Below, piece after piece: positions 55,141-64,000 of a stretch of DNA of 64,000 nt. This stretch comes from Hymenobacter sp. DG25B. GTDB lineage: Bacteria > Bacteroidota > Bacteroidia > Cytophagales > Hymenobacteraceae. The notes below the pieces were generated by a model. The model was not told the origin of the DNA and searched no databases. It was given only the letters and a program-made list of their open reading frames with translations. The translations under genes and the position numbers were made by a program. Position 1 is the first letter of the stretch. Every line of letters starts with the position of its first letter. The stretch lies in contig NZ_CP010057.1 in NCBI RefSeq assembly GCF_000801315.1, positions 67,152 through 131,151 on the forward strand, written 5' to 3'.

Positions 55141-55512
55141 ATGGAAAACCTGCTTCAGCCCCGGCACCCGCTTGATAAATTTCACCAGTCGCAGCTGGAC
55201 TTTCTAGCTGCCCTGCCGGAAGAGCAGCGGATAGAGCACGCCCGCCTGTTTCGGCTGGGCAATGCCAGCTACCGCTACCAGCAGCAGGCCGTAGGCGAAA
55301 TCACTGAGGCCGACTACCTGGACTGGCTTGAAGGCCTACCGGCTAAGATGCGCCGCGTGGTCGAGCAGGAAGGCTTCGAGCAAAGCAAAAGTAGCCTGGC
55401 GTTGCGGCGGCACACGCTGGAACGGCGCGACCAGGGCTACTCCGCCTTCATGCAGGCCATCTTGTCGCCTGAAGACTGGGCCTACCAACAAAGCGTAATC
55501 ACGGAATCATGA
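55141..55512 (+). CDS. Hypothetical soluble protein
   Basis: 123 residues, charged and helical (LPEEQRIEHARLFRLGNASYRYQQQAVGEITEADYLDWLEGLPAKM). No family recognised. The start at 55141 follows the recombinase by 24 bp. Its stop (TGA at 55510-55512) overlaps the next ATG (55509), so the pair is translationally coupled. Together with the recombinase they form one short operon and may be a paired accessory unit of the mobile element. Confidence 0.55.
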   Translation: MENLLQPRHPLDKFHQSQLDFLAALPEEQRIEHARLFRLGNASYRYQQQAVGEITEADYLDWLEGLPAKMRRVVEQEGFEQSKSSLALRRHTLERRDQGYSAFMQAILSPEDWAYQQSVITES

Positions 55513-55889
55513 ATTGCCCTGCTCCCCTCGCCGCGGCGCTGCAAGCGGTGGCCGCCGGCCTGCCCGACGCCAAGAACCATTACTTTCTGAAAGCCAACTA
55601 TTACGACCACGTCGAAGACAACGAAGATGGCGACGACCCTGCGCGGTGGTGGCTGGCCGTTATGTGGCTCAACGAGGAAACGACGCGCAACCTTGAGTTG
55701 GGGGCCGATGAACTGCGACTGGATGTTCTGCTCGACGGCCGCCGCCTCGCCGACTGGACGCGGGTGAGCATTCCCTACTCCGAAGTCTGGGACGTGCTGC
55801 ACCAACGCACGAAGGGTAGCCCCAACCCCAATGGCTGGGCTACTCTCTATTACGACCACGCGGCCATGCGCATGCCCCCGGTGGGCTAG
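55509..55889 (+). CDS. Hypothetical soluble protein
   Basis: 126 residues, rich in acidic and aromatic residues (FLKANYYDHVEDNEDGDDPARWWLAVMWLNEETTRNLELGADELRLDV). No family recognised. It is translationally coupled to the preceding gene by the ATGA overlap and ends inside the stop region of the convergent DUF932-like gene. Confidence 0.55.
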   Translation: MNCPAPLAAALQAVAAGLPDAKNHYFLKANYYDHVEDNEDGDDPARWWLAVMWLNEETTRNLELGADELRLDVLLDGRRLADWTRVSIPYSEVWDVLHQRTKGSPNPNGWATLYYDHAAMRMPPVG

Positions 55890-56923
55890 GTCAGGGCCAG
55901 CGTGGCCAACTGATGAAACGCGGCCTCGTCCAGCCGGAACCGGTCGCTGATGGAAAGCGAGCTACGGCTGTTGAACAGCGCGTGGTTCACGGCATTGTAG
56001 GCCAGCCACAGGTTAGCGGGCGTTTCCAGCAGCCGCATTTCCTCGGCCAAACGGTCCATGGCATTGCGGGCCAGCATTTTCGGCAAGCCGCTCTCGGTAA
56101 TGACCGTAGCCAGGTTTTCCGGCGTGGGGCGTTTGGCTAGCTCCTTGTAGACCCCGATGGTCGGAGTTAGCGAGTTGGTTTGGCTTTGGAAGGCGGTAAA
56201 GATGCTGGCCAGCTGCTTTTTAAACACCTCCAGGTTGAGGCCTTTGTGGTGAAACTTCTTATCCACCAGCACTTCCTGCTCGCGCTGCACCTGGCGGCCC
56301 GTCAGCACGACCAGCTCGGCATCCTTGATTTTAAGCGCGTCCTTAAACTTCTTCGGTTTGCCGTTCAGCAGCCAGGCTAAGTATTGGTCGAAGCTCATGT
56401 AGTCATCAGCCCAGCCCATCAGGCCGTTGGTGCACACCTGCCGGTAATAGCTCACCCGCATTTTCGAGGTCGTGCCCGTCTCAATGTGTTCCTTTAACGC
56501 CGTGCCTTGCAGCGAGAACGGCGTTTTCCCTGAGTAAGAGTTGTTAATAATCATCGACTTATAAAGCCGGTCCACCACTTTGGTATTCGCCGTGCTCGAT
56601 GCGATATTGACTTCGTCGGGCAGAATCAAGTTGATGGAAAATTCCCCCTGTGGCGTAAAACTGGCATCAATGGTGTGCCCTGGCAGGTACAACTCAGCGG
56701 CCTCGCGCAGGACCTCGTTTTTAATCAGGCTGTACTCACCGCTCTGCATGGCGAAGATATTCTTCGTCCCATCCGGCAATTCCCCCACGATGGCCTGCTT
56801 GCGGTCCGTGGGCACGATGCGGTAGCCAGTCGGGAGTAAGGTTTCTAACGGTACGGCGGCAACGGGGAAACAAAGGGCATCCCATGTTTGGGACCGTTCC
56901 AGATTGATGCTTTGCTGGCTCAT
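55886..56923 (-). CDS. DUF932-like plasmid/phage protein
   Basis: 345 residues from the ATG at 56923. The internal region with YKSMIINNSYSGKTPFSLQG, MRVSYYRQVCTNGLMGWAD, and VLVDKKFHHKGLNLEVF has the look of the DUF932/DUF945 (phage/plasmid-like TIGR03299) family. Such genes are carried mainly on plasmids and phages, and their role is unclear (some are linked to recombination or replication). It is convergent with the small-gene pair. Confidence 0.7.
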   Translation of the reverse strand: MSQQSINLERSQTWDALCFPVAAVPLETLLPTGYRIVPTDRKQAIVGELPDGTKNIFAMQSGEYSLIKNEVLREAAELYLPGHTIDASFTPQGEFSINLILPDEVNIASSTANTKVVDRLYKSMIINNSYSGKTPFSLQGTALKEHIETGTTSKMRVSYYRQVCTNGLMGWADDYMSFDQYLAWLLNGKPKKFKDALKIKDAELVVLTGRQVQREQEVLVDKKFHHKGLNLEVFKKQLASIFTAFQSQTNSLTPTIGVYKELAKRPTPENLATVITESGLPKMLARNAMDRLAEEMRLLETPANLWLAYNAVNHALFNSRSSLSISDRFRLDEAAFHQLATLALT

Positions 56924-57115
56924 GGTGGCGGCTTTTATGGCTGATTTATGGCCTTGGTTAAAAGTTTGGTACAAAAGTTAATCGGCGGCCTTGGCAGCGG
57001 CTGGCTTTCGGTGGGCGTGGATGACCACTTTACGGTGGCGTAAGTACTTATAAAGGGTAACCTTCGTTTTAGTGAACAAGCCAGCTGGCTATTTTTAGGA
57101 TTTCCTTCCTGCTCC

Positions 57116-57511
57116 ATGGCCCGCTACTTGTTTTTACTCGACGCGACCCAGCGCCGTGCCTTCGACCAGCCCCCTGTTTTCAATCCGCCCCAGCGGCAGC
57201 TCTTCTTTGCGTTGCCCGACTGGGCCACCCGGTCTCTGGCTACGCTGCTGGCCCCGCACAGCCGGGGCGGCTTCGTACTGCAGGTCGGCTACTTCAAGAC
57301 GACGGGGTGCTTCTTTCCCGTGGACCGGTTCCTGGCGACTGACCAGGCGTACGTGCAGCAGCGTTACCACTTGGGAGCGGTGGAGTGGACGCGCTACGGC
57401 AAGGTCACCCGCTTTAACCACCAGCAGCAGATTCTGCAGCAATTCGGGGTTCCGCCCTTCGAGCAGGTCGAAGCCGCCGTGCGCCAGCAAGTGACGCATT
57501 TCGCCCGCCTA
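57116..57511 (+). pseudogene. Tn3-family transposase N-terminal fragment (DUF4158)
   Basis: The first 132 residues are recognisable as the DUF4158 N-terminus of Tn3-type TnpA: TQRRAFDQPPVFN, RQLFFALPDWATRSLATLL, GGFVLQVGYFKTTGCFFPVDRFL, VEAAVRQQVTHFARL. A full transposase has about 1000 residues. After about 57511 the frame continues to 57667 without family resemblance, so the gene was cut off there. It supports a Tn3/Tn4430-like origin of the recombinase and core site upstream. Terminal inverted repeats of the transposon were not found by eye. Confidence 0.75.
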
Positions 57512-57672
57512 TTAGGACCGCCTTTTTCCGTATCTATTCAGGCACTGTCCTGCCTGCTTTGGCTGAAATCATTTTCTCCGATGCTGACCCGAAGGCCCGT
57601 TGACCCGCTAAAAAGGCCATCCTGGAGGCCAGGCCAGCGCGGCGGCGGCGGGTTTCGCTACCTTTAAAGCGC

Positions 57673-58785
57673 ATGAGTACGACCGCACGGCCCCTGGAAC
57701 GGCAACTATCTCCGCCCCTGGTGAGCGGCTCCACCATTGCCCTGGCGTGGCTGCTGTTCAGCGGGTTCATGGTGCTGCTGATTTTTGTGCAGAACCTCTC
57801 GGCCGGCACGCCCACTGACTGGCGCGAGGCCCTGGGCGGGCGGCTGTTGCACGGCCTGATTTGGGGCCTGCTCACGCCAGTGGTGTTCGCCCTGGCGGCC
57901 CGCTTCAACCTCACCGAACGCCGGCACCGCCTCTGGCACCTGCTGGCCCACGCGGCGGCTAGCTACGTCCTGACCTTGGTGTACCGCCTGGGCTACGCCG
58001 CCGTGATGCACGGCAGCGGGGCCACGCCGGGCGGCTTCTCCCTGCATACCGTTGTGGCCAATGCCAACAACTGGGTGCCCATCTACTGGATGCTGCTGTG
58101 CATCGCCTACGCCGTGCAGTACCGCGAGCGGTACCGCGAAGGCCGGGTGCGGGCCGCCCAGCTCGAAACCCAGCTGGTGCAGGCCCAGCTGCAGGCCCTG
58201 AAAATGCAGCTTCAGCCGCACTTTCTCTTCAACTCGATGAACGCCGTCTCAGCCCTGATGACCCAGGACGTGAAGGCCGCCCGGCGCATGTTGGCCCAGC
58301 TCAGCCAGTTTCTGCGGCTGGTGCTGGAAGGCACCGACGAGCAGGAGGTGACCCTGGAACAGGAGCTGCGCCTCACGCGCCTCTACCTCGAAATCGAGCA
58401 AACCCGCTTCCCCGACCGGCTAGCCGTGCGCTACGACATCGCCCCCGATACCGAGGGCGCGCTGCTGCCTGCCCTGCTGCTGCAGCCGGTGGTGGAAAAC
58501 GCCGTGCGCCACGGCCTGGCGCCCCGCGCCGGGGCCGGCGAGCTGGCCGTGCGGGCCGAAAAACAGGGCGACCGACTCGTGCTGCAAGTGCACGACAACG
58601 GCCAGGGCGCGGCCGATACCGCCGCCCGGGGCATCGGCCTGCGCAACCTGGAAAGCCGCCTGACTACGCTCTACGGCCCAGACTACGCCCTGGCGGTGGA
58701 GTCGGCCCCGGCGTGCGGCTACTGCCTGCGCCTGTCCATCCCGTTCCGGCTGGCAGCGGCCGGGGTTACGCATCTATCCGCATGA
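57673..58785 (+). CDS. LytS-type sensor histidine kinase (His_kinase PF06580)
   Basis: 370 residues. Four membrane helices fill residues 20-155 (ALAWLLFSGFMVLLIFV; LLHGLIWGLLTPVVFAL; then two more), followed by a coiled coil (RVRAAQLETQLVQAQLQALKMQLQ). The phosphoacceptor His lies in LQPHFLFNSMNAVSALM. The ATPase domain has LLLQPVVENAVRHGLAPR (N box) and VHDNGQGAADTAARGIGLRNLESRL (G boxes). The sensory part is a membrane bundle without a known ligand domain. Its stop overlaps the next start (ATGA). Confidence 0.9.
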   Translation: MSTTARPLERQLSPPLVSGSTIALAWLLFSGFMVLLIFVQNLSAGTPTDWREALGGRLLHGLIWGLLTPVVFALAARFNLTERRHRLWHLLAHAAASYVLTLVYRLGYAAVMHGSGATPGGFSLHTVVANANNWVPIYWMLLCIAYAVQYRERYREGRVRAAQLETQLVQAQLQALKMQLQPHFLFNSMNAVSALMTQDVKAARRMLAQLSQFLRLVLEGTDEQEVTLEQELRLTRLYLEIEQTRFPDRLAVRYDIAPDTEGALLPALLLQPVVENAVRHGLAPRAGAGELAVRAEKQGDRLVLQVHDNGQGAADTAARGIGLRNLESRLTTLYGPDYALAVESAPACGYCLRLSIPFRLAAAGVTHLSA

Positions 58786-59561
58786 GGCCCATCCGCACGC
58801 TGCTGGTCGACGACGAGCCGCTGGCGCGCAGCCTGCTGCGGGAGCTGCTGGCCGATTTTCCGGCGCTGACCGTGACGGGCGAAGCCGCGAACGGCACCGA
58901 AGCCTTGGCCGCCCTGCAAACCGGCGCGTACGACGTCGTCTTTCTCGATGTGCAAATGCCCGACCTCGATGGCGTGCAGGTGCTGGGCCGGCTGCGGGAA
59001 GCCGGCCAGCCGCTCCCGCTGGTGGTGTTCGTGACGGCCTACGACCAGTACGCGGTGCAGGCCTTCGCGCTCCACGCTGTCGATTACCTGCTCAAACCGC
59101 TGGACCCCGACCGGTTTGCCGACTGCGTACGCCGGGTGCAGCAGCAGCTACGCCTGCGCCAGTACCAGGCCCGCGTCCCCGAGCTGGAGGCCCTGCTGCA
59201 CAGCTGGACCGCCCCGGCAGCTGACTACCAGGACCAGTTCCTGGTGAAGCTGCCGGAGCGCAGCTTCTTCGTGCCGGCCGCCGAGGTGTGCTACTTCGAG
59301 GCCAGCGGCAACGGCGTGCAGCTACACGCGGCCGGCCGGCACTACCCGCTGCGCACGGCCCTGGGCCAGCTGGCCGAGCGGCTCGACCCGGCCGTGTTCC
59401 TGCGCATCCACCGCTCGTGCATCGTCAACCCGGCCCACATCGTGGACTTCAGGCACTGGTCGCACGGCGAGTACCTGTTTCGCATGGCCAACGGCCAGCA
59501 CGTCACCTCCTCGCGCAGCTACAGCGCCGGCGTACAGCAGCTGCTCAAGCGATTTGCCTGA
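58782..59561 (+). CDS. LytTR response regulator
   Basis: 259 residues. The receiver has LLVDDEPLARSL, phosphoacceptor Asp in DVVFLDVQMPDLDGVQV, VFVTAYDQYAVQAFALHAVDYLLKPL, and the LytTR domain is seen in FFVPAAEVCYFEASGNGVQLHAAGR and FLRIHRSCIVNPAHIVDF. It is coupled to the LytS-type kinase upstream. The operon closest downstream is the DUF305 gene, so copper or envelope stress is a possible but unproven signal. Confidence 0.9.
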   Translation: MRPIRTLLVDDEPLARSLLRELLADFPALTVTGEAANGTEALAALQTGAYDVVFLDVQMPDLDGVQVLGRLREAGQPLPLVVFVTAYDQYAVQAFALHAVDYLLKPLDPDRFADCVRRVQQQLRLRQYQARVPELEALLHSWTAPAADYQDQFLVKLPERSFFVPAAEVCYFEASGNGVQLHAAGRHYPLRTALGQLAERLDPAVFLRIHRSCIVNPAHIVDFRHWSHGEYLFRMANGQHVTSSRSYSAGVQQLLKRFA

Positions 59562-59690
59562 GCCGGCCCGGAACCTGGAAGGCCAGTTCACCCCGGGATA
59601 GGTCCAGTTGGCCCGTGTCGGGCGTTCATTTTTGGAAGTTGCCCGTTAGTGCACCAGCCCCCCACTCATGGGACGGCAACAGCGCACGAC

Positions 59691-60146
59691 ATGACCAAAC
59701 CCTTCCTCTTTTTGCTGGCCTTCACCTTCGGCGGAGTCGCGACGGCCCGCGCCCAACACCATACCCCGGCTGGTACTACATCAATGCCGGGCACGACCCA
59801 CTCCATGACGGGCATGACCGGCCTGAAGATGGACCACACAGCCGCGCCCGGCACCCCGGTCGCCGCCTTCCAGCACGGCATGGATTCGGTGATGGTGGTG
59901 ATGGACGAGGGCATGCGCCGCATGGAGGGGGCCCGCCCCGACGACATCGACGCCAGCTTCGCGGCCATGATGCTGCCCCACCACCAGGGGGCCGTGGACA
60001 TGGCCCGTCTGCAGTTGCTGTACGGCAAGGACCCCGCCCTGCGCCGCCTGGCCCAAAGCATCATCGCCGAGCAGCAGGTCGAGATTCAGCAGATGGCTGC
60101 CTGGCTGAAACAGCACCCCGTGGGCACGCAGAATCCTGGCAAATAG
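59691..60146 (+). CDS. Secreted DUF305 protein
   Basis: 151 residues from the ATG at 59691. A signal peptide ends near ARAQHH. A Met/His stretch (MPGTTHSMTGMTGLKMDHT) precedes one DUF305 unit with FAAMMLPHHQGAVDMARLQLL, containing the His-His pair. It may be copper-binding in the periplasm. It is the fourth DUF305 gene in the window and lies downstream of the LytS/LytTR pair. Confidence 0.85.
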   Translation: MTKPFLFLLAFTFGGVATARAQHHTPAGTTSMPGTTHSMTGMTGLKMDHTAAPGTPVAAFQHGMDSVMVVMDEGMRRMEGARPDDIDASFAAMMLPHHQGAVDMARLQLLYGKDPALRRLAQSIIAEQQVEIQQMAAWLKQHPVGTQNPGK

Positions 60147-60165
60147 TACCTAATTCCGTTTAAAC

Positions 60166-60261
60166 CGTCATGCTGAGCTTGTCGCAGCATCGCTACCGCT
60201 TCGTTGAAGAAGTGTTGATTAGTAAAGAGGTAGCGATGCTGCGACTTCGTTCAGCATGACG
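60166..60261. repeat. REP-like hairpin repeat (CGTCATGCTGAGC type)
   Basis: CGTCATGCTGAGC...CAGCATCGCTACC (60166-60197) is nearly the reverse complement of GGTAGCGATGCTGCGAC...TCAGCATGACG (60229-60261); only the outer-middle bases differ. I recognise the sequence CGTCATGCTGAGC as a palindromic element repeated many times in Hymenobacter genomes. Followed by TTCTTTTTT, so it can also serve as a terminator for the DUF305 gene. Confidence 0.75.
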
Positions 60262-60279
60262 TTCTTTTTTCCCTATCCC

Positions 60280-61686
60280 ATGAAATTCCCTCTCCTCCCC
60301 GGCCTGCTGCTCATTTCCAGCGTGGCGGCGGCTCAGGTCGTCAGCCACCGCGACCGGGTGTACACCGCCGACCAGATTTCCAACACCGTCTCGGTTATCG
60401 ACCCCATGGATAACAAGCTGCTGGGCCAGATTATTCTGGGTAAGCCGCAGCCCGACTTGCTCTCGGCGCTCTACAAGGGGCAGGCGCTGGTACACGGCCT
60501 GGGTGCTTCGTCCGACCATAAGCTGCTGGCCGTGGTGTCGGTGGGCTCCAACAACGTGACCTTCATCGAAACGGCCACTAACGTCATCAAAGGCAGCGTG
60601 TACGTGGGGCGGGCCCCGCACGAGGCCACCTTCCGGCCCGATGGCAAGGAGGCCTGGATAACGGTGCGCGGCGAGGACTACCTATCGGTGATTGACGTGG
60701 CCACGATGCGCGAAACCCGCCGTGTGCCCGTGCCCAACGGCCCCGGCCAGATTGCCTTCAGCCCCGACGGCAAGCGCGCCTTTGTGTGCTCCAGCTTCTC
60801 GCCCGAGCTGGCCGTGGTGGACGTGGCCACTTACAAAGTCATCAAAAAGGTGCCGGTGGTGAGCCCCTTCTCGCCCAACATCTTCCCCACCAAAGACGGC
60901 CAGCAAATCTGGTTCACCCACAAGGATGTGGGCAAGGTATCGGTACTGGATACCAAGACGCTCACCATCAGCGGCGTGCTGACAACCGGCCCCGTCACCA
61001 ACCACGTGGCCACGGTGGATGTGGCGGCCGGCAAGCTGGCCTACGTGACCGTAGGCGGCGAGGACGTAGTGAAGGTGTACAGCCGCGCCCCGGGCTTCAA
61101 GCAGCTGGCCACCATTCCGGTGGGGGCTAATCCGCACGGCATCTGGCCCTCGGGCGACGGCAGCCGGATGTACGTGGGCCTGGAAAACGGCGACTCCGCC
61201 GTGGCCATCAGCACGGCCAGCAACCGGGTGCTGGCCAAAATCAAGGTAGGCCAGGCCCCAATGGCGCTGATGTACGTGCCCAACGCCGTGCCTGCCGGCG
61301 CGGCCACAAACACCGGCCTCGGCCGGCAGCTGGTTGACCAGCCCGCCGTGGTGCGGACGCTCAAGCCGCCCACCGCTGGCCCCGCCACCGGCACCATGAC
61401 GCTGCGCTCGGAAGGGCTGGTGGATTTGGCCACCTTCGCCCTGCGCGGCCTGACGCCGAACACCGACTACGACATCTTCCTGACCAGCGGCACCAAAGCG
61501 CCCTACGCGCGCGACTACGCCCTGACCACCGTGCGCACCGATGCCAAAGGCGGGGCCATGGGCCAGGCCCTGGGGCCGGTGCAGCGCATCGCGGGCGGCG
61601 AGTTGAACCCAGCGGGCAAAAAGTTTTCGCGGGTAATCGTCGCACCCAAAACCACTGACGGTGAACCCGCTTTACTGGCCGAATAG
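60280..61686 (+). CDS. YVTN-type beta-propeller protein (secreted)
   Basis: 468 residues. A signal peptide ends at VAAAQ. Six to seven beta-propeller blades follow, each with a YVTN/YNVSVID-like signature: VYTADQISNTVSVIDPMDNKLLG, AWITVRGEDYLSVIDVATMRE, IWFTHKDVGKVSVLDTKTL, LAYVTVGGEDVVKVYSRAPG. The C-terminal 130 residues look like a separate beta domain. No catalytic residues are obvious. A paralogue follows at 61729. Location in the envelope near copper genes may hint at metal or surface binding. Confidence 0.8.
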   Translation: MKFPLLPGLLLISSVAAAQVVSHRDRVYTADQISNTVSVIDPMDNKLLGQIILGKPQPDLLSALYKGQALVHGLGASSDHKLLAVVSVGSNNVTFIETATNVIKGSVYVGRAPHEATFRPDGKEAWITVRGEDYLSVIDVATMRETRRVPVPNGPGQIAFSPDGKRAFVCSSFSPELAVVDVATYKVIKKVPVVSPFSPNIFPTKDGQQIWFTHKDVGKVSVLDTKTLTISGVLTTGPVTNHVATVDVAAGKLAYVTVGGEDVVKVYSRAPGFKQLATIPVGANPHGIWPSGDGSRMYVGLENGDSAVAISTASNRVLAKIKVGQAPMALMYVPNAVPAGAATNTGLGRQLVDQPAVVRTLKPPTAGPATGTMTLRSEGLVDLATFALRGLTPNTDYDIFLTSGTKAPYARDYALTTVRTDAKGGAMGQALGPVQRIAGGELNPAGKKFSRVIVAPKTTDGEPALLAE

Positions 61687-61728
61687 TCCGGCTTAGACTG
61701 GGCGGCAAAACCAGCATTTCATCCCTCC

Positions 61729-63200
61729 ATGCGCATCACTACCTTATCCACCTGGGCCCTGGCAGCCACGCTGTTGCTCGGGGCCTGCTCGAAAAAGAAC
61801 AGCGAGGAAACCGAGCCCGACATGGTCATTCCGCCCGACCCCGGCCCCATCGCAGCCAGCGCCGCCGACCGGGTGTACCTGGCCGACCAGTCATCGAACA
61901 CGGTGTCGGTGCACGACCCGAGCACCAACCGGCTGCTGGGCGTGATTCGCTTGGGCAAGGGCCGGCCCGAGTTTCTGAGCCCGCTCTACGACATGGAGTC
62001 CAACGTGCACGGGCTGGGGGTGTCGCCCGATGGCAAGACGCTGGGCGTGATTGCCACCCTCACCAACGCGGTGATTTTTATCGACCTAGCCACCAACACC
62101 GTCAAGGGCAAGGTATACGTGGACCGCAACCCCCACGAGGGCTTTTTCACGCCCGACGGCAGACAGTTCTGGGTGGCGGTGCGCGGCAAGGATTACGTGA
62201 CGGTGATTGACGTGGAGAAAATGCAGGTGGTGAAAAACATTGCCACCGAGCACGAGCCGAGCATGGTCGTGTTCCGGCCCGATGGCAAAGTGGCCTTCGT
62301 GGACCACTCCGAAACCGCTACGCTCGACGTAATTGATGTGAAGAAGCGCGAGGTCATTGCCCGGGTGCCGGTGGTGAGCAAGTTCTCGCCCAACCTGGTG
62401 GTGACCGAGGACGGCCAGCAGGTCTGGATGACCCACAAAGACGTGGGCAAGGTGACCGTGGTGAACGCCCAGACCTACGCCGTGGAAGGCGTGATTGACA
62501 CCGGCCCCGGCACCAACCATGTGAACATGGCCGGCCCCGGCGGCGGCACCCGCTTCAGCGGGGCCAGCGCCGGCGACTTCGCTTACGTAACCGTGGGCGG
62601 CGAAAACGCGGTGAAGGTGTATTCGCGCCAGCGCCAGCTGCTGGCCACTATCCCGGTGGGGCCAACCCGCACGGTGTGTGGCCCAACGGCGACGGCAGCA
62701 AGCTCTACGTGGGCCTGGAAAACGGCGACGCGCTGGTCAGCATCGACACCAAAACCAACACCAAGCTCACCGAAACCGGCAGCGGCCAGGCCCCGCAGGC
62801 CCTGCTCTACGTGGTGAAAGCCGGCGGTGGCAGCCCCGGCGCCAGTGGGCTGGAAGCCTTCACGCCGGTGACGCCGGTGAACATCCGCCTGGTGCCCGTG
62901 GGTACGCAGCCGGTGCCCGGCGTGGGCGGCGGGGCCACCATCCGCCCCACCGAAGACCTCGACGAAATGGTACTGGCCCTCAAGCAGCTGGCCGCCAACA
63001 CCACCTACACCCTGTACCTGTCGGACAGCAAAACCGCATTGGTGGCCCCGGAGCCGGTCATTTCCTTCAAAACCGATGATGGTGGCGCAGTCGAAGTCAA
63101 CGCCTACTACCAGATTCGGCTGCGGCTGGCAGGCCGGTTCGCCGTGGTGGTGCTCGGCGACAAAAACCCGGCCGGCGCGGTCACGCTCACGCAGCCGTAA
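61729..63200 (+). pseudogene. Lipoprotein beta-propeller (YVTN), apparent frameshift
   Basis: Reconstructed length about 490 residues. The lipobox LLLGAC anchors the protein. Propeller blades resemble those of the gene upstream (VYLADQSSNTVSVHDPSTNRLLG, AYVTVGGENAVKVYSRQRQLL), so the two are tandem paralogues. The frame breaks in the GGGG at 62658-62661; one extra G restores IPVGANPHGVWPNGDGSKLYVGLENGD and the stop at 63200. Again one base is missing from a homopolymer. A terminator follows at 63221-63253. Confidence 0.8.
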
Positions 63201-63220
63201 GCCGGCTGCTGACCAAGAAG

Positions 63221-63253
63221 GCCCCTGGTGCATGTCGCATCAGGGGCTTTTTT
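63221..63253 (+). terminator. Intrinsic terminator after the second propeller gene
   Basis: GCCCCTGGTGC and GCATCAGGGGC pair (one G-T wobble) and are followed by TTTTTT. Confidence 0.85.
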
Positions 63254-63301
63254 AGGGGCGCAAACGCTTTTGCTTCGGGTAGCACCGGGGTTTTTTGTTG
63301 C

Positions 63302-63616
63302 TCAACTACCTTCGCCGCTTGCTAGCTGGCAGGCCGCCAATTCCCGGCAATGGGCCCGAAAGCGCAGCAGCCCGACCGTCAGCACCAGCCCCGCCACCGC
63401 CAGCGCGGAGTAACCCAACCGGCCGCCCCGCTCGGGGTGAAACTGAAGGAGCGCCAGCCCGAAGCCCACCAGCGCCAGGCTGGTGCGCACGTAGGTGAGC
63501 AAAGTGCGCTCATTGGCCAGCCGGGTCCGTTGCAGGGCCAGCCGGTCCGAGAGGGCGAGTGGGTTGGTGGGGGGGGTAGCGGCATAAGGGAGTAGGCTAC
63601 GGGAGGGTAATGGCAT
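63302..63616 (-). CDS. DUF202 membrane protein
   Basis: 104 residues from the ATG at 63616. The conserved RLANERTLLTYVRTSLALVGFGLALLQF is the DUF202 signature; two or three membrane helices follow. The family is uncharacterised. The start overlaps the 3' end of the MBL-hydrolase gene by about 20 bp, so it may be translationally coupled to it. Confidence 0.8.
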   Translation of the reverse strand: MPLPSRSLLPYAATPPTNPLALSDRLALQRTRLANERTLLTYVRTSLALVGFGLALLQFHPERGGRLGYSALAVAGLVLTVGLLRFRAHCRELAACQLASGEGS

Positions 63617-64000
63617 CGCCCGGTTCGGCCAGCCGGTGAAACACGATGCCGTGCTTCTCAAAATACGGCCCGTAGTTCTCGTAGCGCTGCTGGATGAAGA
63701 AGGGCTTGAGGTAGCCGTCGTGTACGGGCAAAATTTGCCTGGGACGCATTTTCAGGGCGAAATCGGCCACCACCAGCTCCGTGAGAAAAGGCGCGGTGAC
63801 GGGCAGCAGGAGCATTTCCACCCCGCGAAGGGCAACAAATTGTTAGCAAAAGAGTCGGCGGGATTTAGCACCTTGCCATTCACCAGCCAGGCGGTCATTT
63901 GCGGCAAGGGGCTGTCGAGAATGGCCTCGTGCTGCACCGGAAGGGCCAGCAGCTGAAACACGCCCAAGTCTAGGCGACCTTCCTCGTGGATTTGCACCGT
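63597..64000 (-). pseudogene. MBL-fold metal-dependent hydrolase, partial, apparent frameshift
   Basis: The gene begins beyond the window on the minus strand. Its C-terminal part spells a metallo-beta-lactamase-fold end in two frames: HEAILDSPLPQMTAWLVNGKVLNPADSFANNLLPFAG, then MLLLPVTAPFLTELVVADFALKMRPRQILPVHDGYLKPFF. One base missing in the CCCC at 63821-63824 (plus-strand reading) explains the break, giving FAGVEMLLLPVTAPF. The HDGY His is the last metal ligand expected of the family; the HxHxDH motif is outside the window. Confidence 0.7.

Noticed and set aside
54109..57511. A complete Tn3-type transposon with both ends
   Set aside because: Only a 132-residue stub of the transposase remains and I found no matching terminal inverted repeats.

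Overview
The window is GC-rich DNA of a Bacteroidota bacterium, most probably Hymenobacter or a close relative. The evidence is TraE/F/G/J/K/M/N transfer genes of the Bacteroides conjugative-transposon type, starts without strong Shine-Dalgarno sequences, -7 elements of the form TAnnTTTG, LytTR and HisKA_2/LytS-type two-component pairs, and DUF families typical of the phylum. It looks like a mobile or accessory region (conjugative plasmid, ICE or genomic island) devoted to metal resistance. I see no rRNA, tRNA or CRISPR array.

Layout. 1-1401: end of a sensor kinase and its LytTR regulator. 1.6-12.0 kb: a plus-strand conjugation operon (traE, traF, traG ATPase, two tandem TraI-like secreted proteins, a lipoprotein, traJ, traK, traM, traN, a membrane protein). 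12.1-16.1 kb: a minus-strand accessory block with a DUF4942 DNA methyltransferase, a small HTH regulator, two VbhA-like antitoxins and a Fic enzyme. 16.1-16.7 kb: non-coding, with a perfect 39-bp inverted repeat and the ars promoter. 16.7-21.0 kb: arsenic operon (ArsR, DUF6428, phosphoesterase, ArsN-like acetyltransferase, Acr3, ArsC). 21.1-24.6 kb: DUF4238 protein and two nuclease-like genes. 24.7-31.1 kb: copper genes (DUF4396, DUF305, copA-cupredoxin-HMA/AraC regulator) interrupted by an FRG-domain gene. 31.4-33.0 kb: orphan nuclease-like gene. 33.3-44.1 kb: large copper/silver efflux operon (Cys/His-rich proteins, heavy-metal-binding proteins, CusC/B/A). 44.2-51.2 kb: HNH protein, Csp copper store, HMA chaperone, Met-rich proteins, multicopper oxidase fused to an outer-membrane barrel, DUF305 protein. 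51.3-57.5 kb: hypothetical proteins, a tyrosine recombinase with a probable core site beside it, a DUF932-like protein and a Tn3-family transposase stub. 57.7-64.0 kb: LytS/LytTR pair, DUF305 protein, two beta-propeller proteins, DUF202 protein and the end of an MBL-fold hydrolase.

The metal genes form coherent circuits. For arsenic they give sensing, arsenate reduction, efflux and acetylation. For copper they give cytosolic export by CopA, trans-envelope efflux by CusCBA, periplasmic oxidation, and storage or chaperoning by Csp, HMA and Met-rich proteins. A shared motif (AAATTATGCAA) precedes several copper units and may define a regulon, perhaps read by the two unusual HMA/AraC regulators. 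Single defence-like genes sit between the metal operons and look lower in GC.

Caution: nine reading-frame breaks, each repaired by adding one base (most clearly within a C or G run), interrupt otherwise intact genes (traJ twice, traK, cusB, cusA, multicopper oxidase, a hypothetical, a beta-propeller, an MBL hydrolase). This pattern suggests sequencing indels rather than real decay.
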